Below, one piece after another: positions 1-6,310 of a stretch of DNA of 8,302 nt (the stretch's first letter is position 1; every line of letters starts with the position of its first letter). The notes below the pieces were generated by a model, which worked only from the letters and a program-made list of their open reading frames with translations, searched no databases and was not told where the DNA came from. The stretch is from Campylobacterales bacterium (GTDB lineage: Bacteria > Campylobacterota > Campylobacteria > Campylobacterales > Sulfurovaceae): positions 1-8,302 of the forward strand of contig JAFGWQ010000060.1 of NCBI GenBank assembly GCA_016937075.1. The letters run 5' to 3'. Position numbers and translations under genes: made by a program.

Positions 1-825
1 AAACCAACAAAAGCAAAAATAAATGGTGTAATACATGAAATTGTTTTAGATGGTGATAGATTTATGCCTCAAATAAAAAAATATACTTTTGAAAAAATAA
101 GTTCACTTATTCTTGATAATAATAGAGGAAGTAAAAATCTTGAAGATTTATCTTTATCAGGTAAATTTGATTATCCAAAATCTGTAGATTTTATAAAAAA
201 ATTATTACGTATAACAGGAACGAAAAATTCAACTATCTTAGATTTTTTTGCAGGTTCAGGGACTACGGGACACGCTGTACTAGAACTCAATAAAGAAGAT
301 GAAGGAAATAGACAATTTATCCTTTGCACTAACAATGAAAATAGTATTTGTGAAGAAGTTACCTATCCAAGAATCTCAAAAGTTATAAATGGATACACAA
401 CTCCAAAAGGAGCTGATATAGATGGCTTTGGTGGAAATATTGACTACTACAAAACAGACCTAATCCCTACAAATGGAATATCAAATATTACAGATACAAC
501 AAGGGAAGAATTAACCAAAAAAGCTGGGAATATGATAGCTATCAAAGAAAATACACATCTTATGGTAGAACTTTGTGAGCATTATCAGATTTTTATAAAT
601 GAAGCTACAAAAAAACAAACTGCTATATATTTTACAGAGGATTTAAGCTGTTTTGATGAATTGATAGAAAAAACAAAAGCACACTCTACAAAACTTTATA
701 TCTTTTCATTTGGGAAAATTGATAAATCATCATATAAATATTTAGGGAAAAACTATCAAATAGAAGATATTCCAGAGCCAATAATAGAAATTTATAAAGA
801 GATAAATAAAGAGGGGATTTTATGA
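1..825 (+). CDS. mod: Type III restriction-modification DNA methyltransferase (Mod), C-terminal part, 5' end outside window
   Basis: This is the modification subunit of a type III restriction-modification system. It would methylate adenine (N6) in the recognition site and supply sequence specificity to the Mod-Res complex. The frame is open from base 1, so 274 residues of a longer protein are visible; the ATG at 64 is internal. The S-adenosylmethionine-binding motif I, DFFAGSGTTG, lies at about residues 81-90 of the fragment. It is preceded by a motif X-like stretch (FDYPKSVDFIKKLL). Motif I near the C-terminus fits the beta-class order, in which the DPPY catalytic motif comes earlier and would lie upstream of the window. 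The rest of the C-terminus is variable, as usual in Mod proteins. The stop TGA (823-825) overlaps the res start as ATGA, so the two are translationally coupled. Mod type III is firm because of the adjoining Res; the target sequence cannot be read from this part. Confidence 0.93.
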   Translation, partial: KPTKAKINGVIHEIVLDGDRFMPQIKKYTFEKISSLILDNNRGSKNLEDLSLSGKFDYPKSVDFIKKLLRITGTKNSTILDFFAGSGTTGHAVLELNKEDEGNRQFILCTNNENSICEEVTYPRISKVINGYTTPKGADIDGFGGNIDYYKTDLIPTNGISNITDTTREELTKKAGNMIAIKENTHLMVELCEHYQIFINEATKKQTAIYFTEDLSCFDELIEKTKAHSTKLYIFSFGKIDKSSYKYLGKNYQIEDIPEPIIEIYKEINKEGIL

Positions 826-3122
826 TATTAGCCGATTTTCAAAAAAAAGCTGTAGATGGCTTAAGTAAAACATTTTTTAATCTTTGGCAAACAAAAAATT
901 ATCAACTTCCTTTAGTTTTTAAAGCTCCAACAGGTGCTGGAAAAACTATTATGATGGCTGAATTTTTAAGAACACTTGATGGAAATTATCATTTTGATGA
1001 TGATAAGGCTTATATTTGGATCTCTTTTGGTGGAGATGATTCTTATCTACAATCAAAAGAAAAATTCTATAAATATTTTAATAATGGAACAGATATGACT
1101 TTGAGGGATAAAAATGATTTGTCTCTCAAAGAATTACCAAAAAACAATATCTTTTTTATAAATTGGTCAAAGATAAAGTCAAGTACAAAAGATGGTAGAG
1201 TTTTAAGAAAAGATTGTGAACTTACAAATGGAGATTATGGAGTTTTTGATGAGTTTATAATTAACACTAAAAACAAAAGAGATTTGATACTTATTATTGA
1301 TGAAGCACACACGGAAACAAGTACAAATTTAGCGCAAGAAGTCATTGATCTAATAAATCCAAGAATTATCATAAAAGTAACTGCTACTCCAAAAAATTTA
1401 CCAAATATTAGCGATGTCACAAATCATAAGGCAGGTTTTGTTGAAGTTTTGGAAGAAGAGGTTATCGAAAGTGGACTGATTAAAAAATCGCTTATTATTC
1501 AAACGCACGAAGAGATAGAAGCTATGCAAAATCAAAATTTAAGTGAAGACGAGTTGATGGTGGAACTTGCTATTAAAAAGAGAGATGAGTTAAAAAAGAT
1601 TTATGAAGAGCAAAATCTTGATATAAACCCACTTGTGCTTATTCAGCTTCCAAGTGATATGAACGAAAAAGAGGAAGTTACAACAAATAAAAAACTTCTA
1701 GTTTTAAACTATCTCAAGCAAAAAGGTGTTTTGGATGAAGAGATAGCTATTTGGCTATCAAATGAAAAGAAAAATCTTGATTTTATAACTTTGAATAACA
1801 ATGAAGTAAATTTTATGCTTTTTAAAGTAGCACCTGCTACCGGATGGGACTGTCCAAGGGCTTCTATTTTGGTAATGTTTAGAGAGATAAAATCTCCATC
1901 TTTTCATACACAAATCATTGGGCGAATTAAAAGGATGCCTGAGGCAAAACATTATGAAAATGAGATTTTAAATAAAGCATATATCTACACAAACTACAAC
2001 AAAAGCCATATTCGAGATTTAAAAGAATCAAGTGAAAATAAAATCCCAATCCATTTTGCAAAACTAAAAGACAGCATTGGACAAATAACTTTGCAAAGCA
2101 TTTATCACAATAGGGTTGATTTTAATACTTTAAGCCCTGAAACTATGTGGCAACAGTATATGCTAAAAACTCTTGATGAGCATAAGTCTCAAATTGAAAA
2201 AAATGTTGATTTTAAAGCAGTAAAGATTTTAAATAAAATTGTTGTTGATGCAACTATCAATAGCTTTGATGGGTTTATGTTGCAGTTGAAACAAAATGCA
2301 AATGAAACGGATTTTACTTTTAGCAGAAATGATATTGAAAAACTTTATAATCTTTTATGTTTTGAAGAGCTTGAAAAACAGGAAAATAATACAGCAAAGT
2401 ATAATCCATCAAGGTCTTGGAGTGCGTTAAAAAAAGCTTTGAATGTTTGGTTTAGCAAAAGATTTATTCTACATAGAGAAAATTTTTATTTGATTATAGT
2501 TAATGACCTACTTAAAAATGATAGTTATTTGAAGCAAGTCATAAGCAAAGCTTTGATTGGATTTAGAAATGAATATGAGATAAAACTCAAAGAAAAAGAC
2601 GGTAAAGAGTTAGTTTATGTATTGATACCTCAAGATGAGATTAGTTTTACAGATGACTATGAAGAATTGAATGCCGCAAAAAATGTTTATGATAAATTTT
2701 ATAATCGCAAAAGTTATAAAGGTAAAGATAATGAAGAAAATTTTATAAAATTTTTAGAAGATCAATCAAATGTGTTTTGGTGGCATAAGCAAAGCGACAG
2801 CGGAAAAGAGAATTTTGCAGTAGAATATTTTGATACTCAAGAAAATAAAGATAGGCTTTTTTATCCTGATTTTCTAATAATGACAAATGACAATAAACTT
2901 TTTATTTTAGATACCAAAAATGGGGATACAGCAAAATCAATAGAAACAAAAAGTAAAGCAGAAGCTTTGCAAAAATGGATAATTAACAATCAGGTAAAAT
3001 ATGATTTTGAGATTATGGGAGGTATAGTGATTTTTGAGTATCCAAATTGGAAAATTAATTGCAAAAATCAATACATTTTTGAGAATTTATTAGATTGGCA
3101 ATCGGTTGATTTTTTAAAATAG
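822..3122 (+). CDS. res: Type III restriction enzyme Res subunit (SF2 helicase plus PD-(D/E)xK nuclease)
   Basis: This is the restriction subunit of the type III system, an ATP-dependent DNA translocase/endonuclease that cuts unmodified DNA in complex with Mod. The 766 residues show a superfamily 2 helicase core: Walker A APTGAGKT (35-42), DEAH box (160-163), TAT motif III (187-189) and a motif VI-like QIIGRIKR (364-371). A C-terminal nuclease signature follows, with YPDF (D683) and then LDTK (D697, K699), matching a PD...(D/E)xK site; E638/E639 could supply the upstream acid. The start ATG overlaps the mod stop, and GAGGGG at 811-816 is a good ribosome-binding site. At 766 residues it is shorter than EcoP1I/EcoP15I-type Res (about 970), yet all expected motifs are present and no frameshift is seen, so it looks like a compact functional family member. 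An A8 run (841-848) lies in codons 7-9. A terminator-like hairpin begins at the stop codon. Confidence 0.93.
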   Translation: MILADFQKKAVDGLSKTFFNLWQTKNYQLPLVFKAPTGAGKTIMMAEFLRTLDGNYHFDDDKAYIWISFGGDDSYLQSKEKFYKYFNNGTDMTLRDKNDLSLKELPKNNIFFINWSKIKSSTKDGRVLRKDCELTNGDYGVFDEFIINTKNKRDLILIIDEAHTETSTNLAQEVIDLINPRIIIKVTATPKNLPNISDVTNHKAGFVEVLEEEVIESGLIKKSLIIQTHEEIEAMQNQNLSEDELMVELAIKKRDELKKIYEEQNLDINPLVLIQLPSDMNEKEEVTTNKKLLVLNYLKQKGVLDEEIAIWLSNEKKNLDFITLNNNEVNFMLFKVAPATGWDCPRASILVMFREIKSPSFHTQIIGRIKRMPEAKHYENEILNKAYIYTNYNKSHIRDLKESSENKIPIHFAKLKDSIGQITLQSIYHNRVDFNTLSPETMWQQYMLKTLDEHKSQIEKNVDFKAVKILNKIVVDATINSFDGFMLQLKQNANETDFTFSRNDIEKLYNLLCFEELEKQENNTAKYNPSRSWSALKKALNVWFSKRFILHRENFYLIIVNDLLKNDSYLKQVISKALIGFRNEYEIKLKEKDGKELVYVLIPQDEISFTDDYEELNAAKNVYDKFYNRKSYKGKDNEENFIKFLEDQSNVFWWHKQSDSGKENFAVEYFDTQENKDRLFYPDFLIMTNDNKLFILDTKNGDTAKSIETKSKAEALQKWIINNQVKYDFEIMGGIVIFEYPNWKINCKNQYIFENLLDWQSVDFLK

Positions 3123-3150
3123 ATTTGCAGAAAATTTGCAAATCTGTTTC
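3121..3150 (+). terminator. Hairpin at the res stop codon, probable terminator
   Basis: A perfect 9-bp inverted repeat, AGATTTGCA (3121-3129) and TGCAAATCT (3137-3145), has a 7-base loop. It begins within the TAG stop of res and is followed by GTTTC. The position is right for ending the mod-res transcript. The U tract is short, so termination may be weak or the structure may protect the 3' end. Confidence 0.5.
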
Positions 3151-3160
3151 CTCATAGGTG

Positions 3161-3216
3161 ACTGGTCGCAAAATGCGACCGGTTTGAAATTTTGCGGTTG
3201 AAATTTTCGACCGCAG
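3161..3216. repeat. Two adjacent compact stem-loops between res and rhuM
   Basis: Hairpin A pairs 3161-3170 with 3174-3183. Its core is GGTCGCA / TGCGACC with a 3-base AAA loop; the stem reaches 10 pairs with one G-T. Hairpin B pairs TGCGGTTGAA (3193-3202) with TTCGACCGCA (3206-3215), also 10 pairs with one G-T and a 3-base loop. The two are about 9 bases apart and richer in G+C than their surroundings. Read on the minus strand, hairpin B immediately follows the dcd-like stop codon at 3218-3220, where a dcd terminator would be expected. They could be a bidirectional terminator, a REP-like dispersed repeat, or the boundary of an inserted segment. The base pairing is seen directly; the role is inferred. 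Confidence 0.5.
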
Positions 3217-3238
3217 TCCTACTTCTTCAAAGTCCTTG
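3213..3238 (-). repeat. 26-bp copy of the dcd 3' end, left of rhuM
   Basis: This stretch matches 4310-4335 at 23 of 26 positions in the same orientation; the shared core is CCTACTTCTTCAAA. On the minus strand it reads R-T-L-K-K-stop, against R-I-L-K-K-stop at the true end of Dcd. It therefore looks like a remnant or regenerated copy of the dcd 3' end lying about 1.1 kb away. The two copies bracket rhuM and could be attachment-site-like direct repeats left by an insertion, or members of a dispersed repeat family. Confidence 0.55.
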
Positions 3239-3278
3239 ATGAATTAAATAGGCTATTTTGTCGCATTTCCGGAAGCTA

Positions 3279-3331
3279 AAATATTGCAATTTGAAATATT
3301 TTTTTATCTAATAATTTGTCTATGATATGAT
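3279..3331 (+). promoter_or_regulatory. Probable rhuM promoter region with AT-rich inverted repeat
   Basis: An AT-only inverted repeat, AAATATT (3279-3285) and AATATTT (3295-3301), is followed by a run of T (3299-3305). It could be a weak terminator or an operator. Downstream, TATGATATGAT (3321-3331) holds two overlapping -10-like hexamers (TATGAT), about 58 bases before the rhuM start. No good -35 box is seen, which is common in Campylobacterota. This is an inference from position and base composition only. Confidence 0.3.
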
Positions 3332-3388
3332 TTTTATCATTAAGAGAATGCGAGTAATGATCGATATATATTTGACAGGGTGTGTTAA

Positions 3389-4243
3389 ATGGACAATCAA
3401 ACAAAATTAGGCACGGTGATCTACAATGACGGTGAGCTCGAACTCAATGTTTCGGTGACCGAAGATACTCTGTGGCTTACTCAAATACAGTTATGTGATA
3501 TTTTTGAAAAAGATCAAAGCGTTATCAGCAGACATATCAACAACATATTCAGAGACAACGAGGTAGATAAAAAAAGTAATATGCAAAAAATGCATATTGC
3601 AAATTCTGATAAACCAGTCAATTTCTACAGTTTAGATATAGTTTTGGCTGTAGGGTACAGAACAAATTCATCTAAAGCAATAAAATTCAGACAATGGGCT
3701 ACATCAGTACTCAAAAGCTATATTCAAAAGGGTTATGCTATCAACGGTGACAAAATCACAAACGAAAGATTTGTATCATTGGAAAACGAAGTTTCGGTAT
3801 TAAAATCTCAAATGGAAGAGTTTAAAGCGCTTATCAATGATGATAATGTCAAAACAAAACAAGGGATATTTTTTGATGGGCAAATTTATGATGCCTATGT
3901 GTTTGTAAATGATTTACTAAAAAGCGCAAAAAGTGAAGTAGTGCTGATTGACAACTATATCGATGATACGGTTTTTACCCTCTTAAGCAAATATCCGAAC
4001 TTAAAAATCAAGATTTATACAAAAGCTATCTCAAGACAATTATATTTAGATTTTCAAAAATACAAATCCCAATATACGAATATAGATCTTGCAGAGTTTA
4101 AAAATGCCCATGATAGATTTTTGATAATCGACGGAATAGATATTTACCATATCGGCGCCAGTCTCAAAGATTTGGGTAAAAAGTGGTTTGCATTTTCAAA
4201 ATTTGAGATGGGCACTTTTGAAATTTTTGGGAGATTAAAATAA
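3389..4243 (+). CDS. rhuM: RhuM-family protein with degenerate phospholipase-D-like C-terminal domain
   Basis: This is a member of the RhuM (virulence_RhuM) family, named after a protein of Salmonella pathogenicity island 3 whose biochemical role is unknown. Members are often found in accessory islands and near restriction systems. The 284 residues start with a RhuM/KilA-N-like region containing a helix-turn-helix-like stretch (LTQIQLCDIFEKDQSVISRH, 30-49). The family-typical NFYSLDIVLAVGYR (78-91) and FRQWAT (100-105) follow. A short coiled coil lies at about 126-146. The C-terminal part (about 160-284) resembles half of a phospholipase-D fold: VVLIDNYID (184-192), then HDRFLIID (H241, R243, D248) and GASLKD (256-261). 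This matches HxK(x)4D...GS with Lys replaced by Arg, so catalysis is uncertain. The start has an AGGG-type ribosome-binding site near 3377. It stands as a single gene converging on dcd and is flanked by repeats of the dcd 3' end. Family assignment is firm; function is open. Confidence 0.88.
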   Translation: MDNQTKLGTVIYNDGELELNVSVTEDTLWLTQIQLCDIFEKDQSVISRHINNIFRDNEVDKKSNMQKMHIANSDKPVNFYSLDIVLAVGYRTNSSKAIKFRQWATSVLKSYIQKGYAINGDKITNERFVSLENEVSVLKSQMEEFKALINDDNVKTKQGIFFDGQIYDAYVFVNDLLKSAKSEVVLIDNYIDDTVFTLLSKYPNLKIKIYTKAISRQLYLDFQKYKSQYTNIDLAEFKNAHDRFLIIDGIDIYHIGASLKDLGKKWFAFSKFEMGTFEIFGRLK

Positions 4244-4309
4244 TAGATAAGAACATAACTAATTTTTAATTGTTTGGAATTACCAAGGGTTGAAGAACTG
4301 GGTTGTTTT

Positions 4310-4335
4310 GCAATCCTACTTCTTCAAAATCCTAG
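4310..4335 (-). repeat. 26-bp repeat at the true dcd 3' end, right of rhuM
   Basis: This is the partner of 3213-3238 (23 of 26 identical). It spans the last codons and stop of dcd plus 6 bases downstream. Similarity stops within a few bases on both sides, so the duplicated unit is short and centred on the gene terminus. Confidence 0.55.
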
Positions 4336-4879
4336 GCAGTGTAATGCCGGTTTGGTGTTGGTATTTGCCTTTTCTGTCTTTGTATGTAGTCTCGCATGGC
4401 TCATCACCTTGTAAAAATAGCACTTGTGCTATGCCCTCATTTGCATAAATTTTGGCAGGCAATGGAGTGGTATTTGATATCTCTATGGTGATATGCCCTT
4501 CAAACCCCGGCTCAAACGGAGTAACATTTACAATGATCCCGCATCTGGCATATGTGCTTTTGCCTAGGCAGATTGCCAAAGTATCATGAGGCATCTTGAA
4601 ATATTCCACCGTACGCGCCAGAGCAAAAGAGTTTGGCGGCACTATACACACGTCACCTTTAAAGTCAACCACATTAGCATCATCAAAATCCTTCGGATCT
4701 ACAACTTGTGCATTTATATTAGTAAAGATCTTAAATTCGTCGCTTACACGTATATCGTATCCGTAGCTGCTAAGCCCATAGCTAACCACACCATGCCCTA
4801 TCAATGCTTCGCAAAAAGGATTTATCATCTCTTCTTTTAGGGATTTTTCTCGTATCCAACTATCTGATTTAAGTCCCAT
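4316..4879 (-). CDS. dcd: dCTP deaminase
   Basis: Dcd converts dCTP to dUTP in the cytosol (EC 3.5.4.13), feeding dUMP and then dTMP synthesis. The 187-residue length is normal (E. coli Dcd has 193). The active-site block GKSTYARCG carries S108 and R112, which correspond to E. coli S111 and R115. E133 in TIEISN corresponds to catalytic E138. Other family blocks are YGLSSYGYDIRV (34-45), VPPNSFALART (80-90) and the C-terminal YQHQTGITLPRI (173-184), which closes over the nucleotide. The start ATG has AAGGA 6 bases upstream on its strand and a strong -10 box further up. The protein closely resembles Campylobacter Dcd as I remember it, which supports the taxonomic call. It is divergent from wbpA and convergent with rhuM. 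Nothing is damaged, so the nearby partial copy of its 3' end has not harmed it. Confidence 0.96.
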   Translation of the reverse strand: MGLKSDSWIREKSLKEEMINPFCEALIGHGVVSYGLSSYGYDIRVSDEFKIFTNINAQVVDPKDFDDANVVDFKGDVCIVPPNSFALARTVEYFKMPHDTLAICLGKSTYARCGIIVNVTPFEPGFEGHITIEISNTTPLPAKIYANEGIAQVLFLQGDEPCETTYKDRKGKYQHQTGITLPRILKK

Positions 4880-4907
4880 TTGTATCCTTGATATTCAATT
4901 ATTTAAA

Positions 4908-4916
4908 ATTATAGCA
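4908..4916 (-). promoter_or_regulatory. dcd promoter, extended -10 box
   Basis: On the minus strand this reads TGCTATAAT, a perfect -10 hexamer with the extended TGn element. It ends 28 bases before the dcd start codon, leaving room for a short leader with the AAGGA ribosome-binding site. No clear -35 box is seen. Confidence 0.6.
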
Positions 4917-4968
4917 TGAAGGCAATAATATTATCATATTAGGTAGCGTGCTAATAAACTTGATTGGA

Positions 4969-4999
4969 TATAATATTAGTTATATTTTGTTACAAGGAT
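4969..4999 (+). promoter_or_regulatory. wbpA operon -10 box and ribosome-binding site
   Basis: TATAAT at 4969-4974 is a consensus -10 box 32 bases before the wbpA ATG. AAGGAT at 4994-4999 is a well-spaced ribosome-binding site. A -35 box is not obvious. It is the only promoter-like sequence I found ahead of the plus-strand sugar operon, so it probably drives all four genes. Confidence 0.55.
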
Positions 5000-5006
5000 T
5001 TTTGGC

Positions 5007-6275
5007 ATGTCTATTAAAATTGCTATCATAGGTCTAGGATACGTTGGGCTACCTTTAGCTCACGCTTTTAGTGAAAAATATCCCGTTGTCGGTTTTGATA
5101 TCAATCGCGAACGGATTGATGAACTCTTAAGCGGGTTTGACAGGACATTGGAGCTTACAAGCGAACAAGTTAAGCAAAGTATTGCTAACGGCATGGTGTA
5201 TACTACAAATCTAGAAGATACCAAAGATAGCAATATATATATAGTCACTGTCCCTACTCCAATAGATGCAAGTAATGAGCCAGACCTTACTCCAATTGTT
5301 AAATCCACTCAAAGTGTAGCAAAAGTACTAAAAGAAGGTGACATCGTCATATATGAAAGCACCGTTTATCCCGGAGTTACAGAAGAGGTATGTGTACCGC
5401 TTCTTGAAGAAGGAAGCGGACTCAAATTTAACGAAGGTTTCTTTTGCGGATACTCTCCAGAACGGATAAACCCGGGTGATAAAGAGCATACAGTAACCAA
5501 GATACTCAAGATCACTAGCGGAAGCACACCTGAAATTGCCAAAAAAGTCGATGACTTATACAGATCTATTATCACGGCCGGTACCCATTTAGCCCCTACC
5601 ATTAAAGTAGCTGAAGCAGCCAAAGTCATAGAAAATACTCAAAGAGATGTCAATATCGCTCTTGTAAATGAACTAGCAATGATATTTGATCTTATGGGCA
5701 TAAATACACATGATGTCATCGAGGCTGCAGCTACGAAGTGGAATTTCATTAAACTATTCCCCGGACTTGTCGGCGGCCACTGCATAGGAGTTGACCCGTA
5801 TTATCTCACACACAAAGCCCAAAGTCTTGGCTATATGCCAAATCTCATCCTTGGTGCCAGACAAATTAATAACGGTATGAGCAAGCTGATCGTTGATAAA
5901 ACCATCAAACAAATGATAAAAGAAGATAAGAAGCTCAAAGGCGCAAATGTCCTTGTAATGGGCGTGACATTCAAAGAAAACTGTCCGGATATGAGAAACT
6001 CGAAAGTGCTTGATATCATTAAAGAGCTTGAAGAGTATGAGTGTAAAGTCGATGTGTATGATTATTGGGTGGATAGAAGCGACAGAGAGACGAAGCATCT
6101 TGGTTTTGTGGATGAGCTGCCGTTGGATTCACATAAATATGATGCCATTATAGTAGCAGTAGGACATGATAAATTCAAACAGATCACCACAGAGCAGTAT
6201 AAAAGCATGTCAAGAGGCACTCCGATAGTAATGGATGTTAAAGGCATAGTTAGCGAACCTACATGGAGACTTTAA
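5007..6275 (+). CDS. wbpA: UDP-N-acetylglucosamine 6-dehydrogenase
   Basis: This is a nucleotide-sugar dehydrogenase of the UDP-glucose/GDP-mannose dehydrogenase family. It oxidises C6 of UDP-GlcNAc in two NAD-dependent steps to UDP-GlcNAcA (EC 1.1.1.136). The 422 residues begin with a Rossmann motif, GLGYVG (9-14), with D31 placed to bind the NAD ribose. The central block EAAKVIENTQRDVNIA (203-218) carries the conserved Lys and Asn. The catalytic cysteine is C259 in GGHCIGVDPYY (256-266). A third domain contains GVTFKENCPDMRNS (319-332). The EAAK and ENTQRD pattern fits the UDP-HexNAc dehydrogenases (WbpA, WbpO/TviB) rather than UDP-glucose dehydrogenase. WbpO/TviB (UDP-GalNAc) is the alternative, but the WlbA and WlbB neighbours favour WbpA. 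It is first in the operon. Its stop TAA (6273-6275) lies just before the repeat that carries the next start. Confidence 0.9.
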   Translation: MSIKIAIIGLGYVGLPLAHAFSEKYPVVGFDINRERIDELLSGFDRTLELTSEQVKQSIANGMVYTTNLEDTKDSNIYIVTVPTPIDASNEPDLTPIVKSTQSVAKVLKEGDIVIYESTVYPGVTEEVCVPLLEEGSGLKFNEGFFCGYSPERINPGDKEHTVTKILKITSGSTPEIAKKVDDLYRSIITAGTHLAPTIKVAEAAKVIENTQRDVNIALVNELAMIFDLMGINTHDVIEAAATKWNFIKLFPGLVGGHCIGVDPYYLTHKAQSLGYMPNLILGARQINNGMSKLIVDKTIKQMIKEDKKLKGANVLVMGVTFKENCPDMRNSKVLDIIKELEEYECKVDVYDYWVDRSDRETKHLGFVDELPLDSHKYDAIIVAVGHDKFKQITTEQYKSMSRGTPIVMDVKGIVSEPTWRL

Positions 6276-6279
6276 GAGA

Positions 6280-6310
6280 GGATGAAGGTAGAAGGATGAA
6301 GGTAGAAGGA
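6280..6310 (+). repeat. Tandem 14-bp purine-rich repeat at the wlbA start (copy 1)
   Basis: Two exact tandem units of GGATGAAGGTAGAA (6280-6293 and 6294-6307) are followed by GGA. Each unit contains an AAGG-type ribosome-binding sequence and an ATG. The second ATG (6296) is the likely wlbA start. The first (6282) opens a five-codon frame, MKVEG, ending in TGA that overlaps it as ATGA. The first 23 bases recur at 7269-7291 with one mismatch, and the sequence recurs inverted at 7657-7679. Confidence 0.85.

Noticed and set aside
3322..3340. Fur-box-like ATGAT...ATCAT palindrome before rhuM
   Set aside because: The pairing is only 5 bp around a T4 spacer in very AT-rich DNA; this is too weak to call an operator.
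4586..4840. Open frame on the plus strand opposite dcd
   Set aside because: It is a shadow of the well-supported dcd coding sequence, and its translation has no recognisable family.
5754..6098. 114-codon minus-strand open frame inside wbpA
   Set aside because: It lies wholly opposite conserved wbpA sequence, has no sensible ribosome-binding context and looks like no known protein.
6263..6295. Earlier in-frame ATG for wlbA at 6263
   Set aside because: It has no ribosome-binding site, overlaps the end of wbpA by 13 bases, and adds repeat-encoded residues not matching the family; ATG 6296 is better placed.
6280..6310. CRISPR-like or minisatellite array
   Set aside because: There are only two tandem 14-bp units with no spacers, and the other copies are at gene junctions, so this is not an array.
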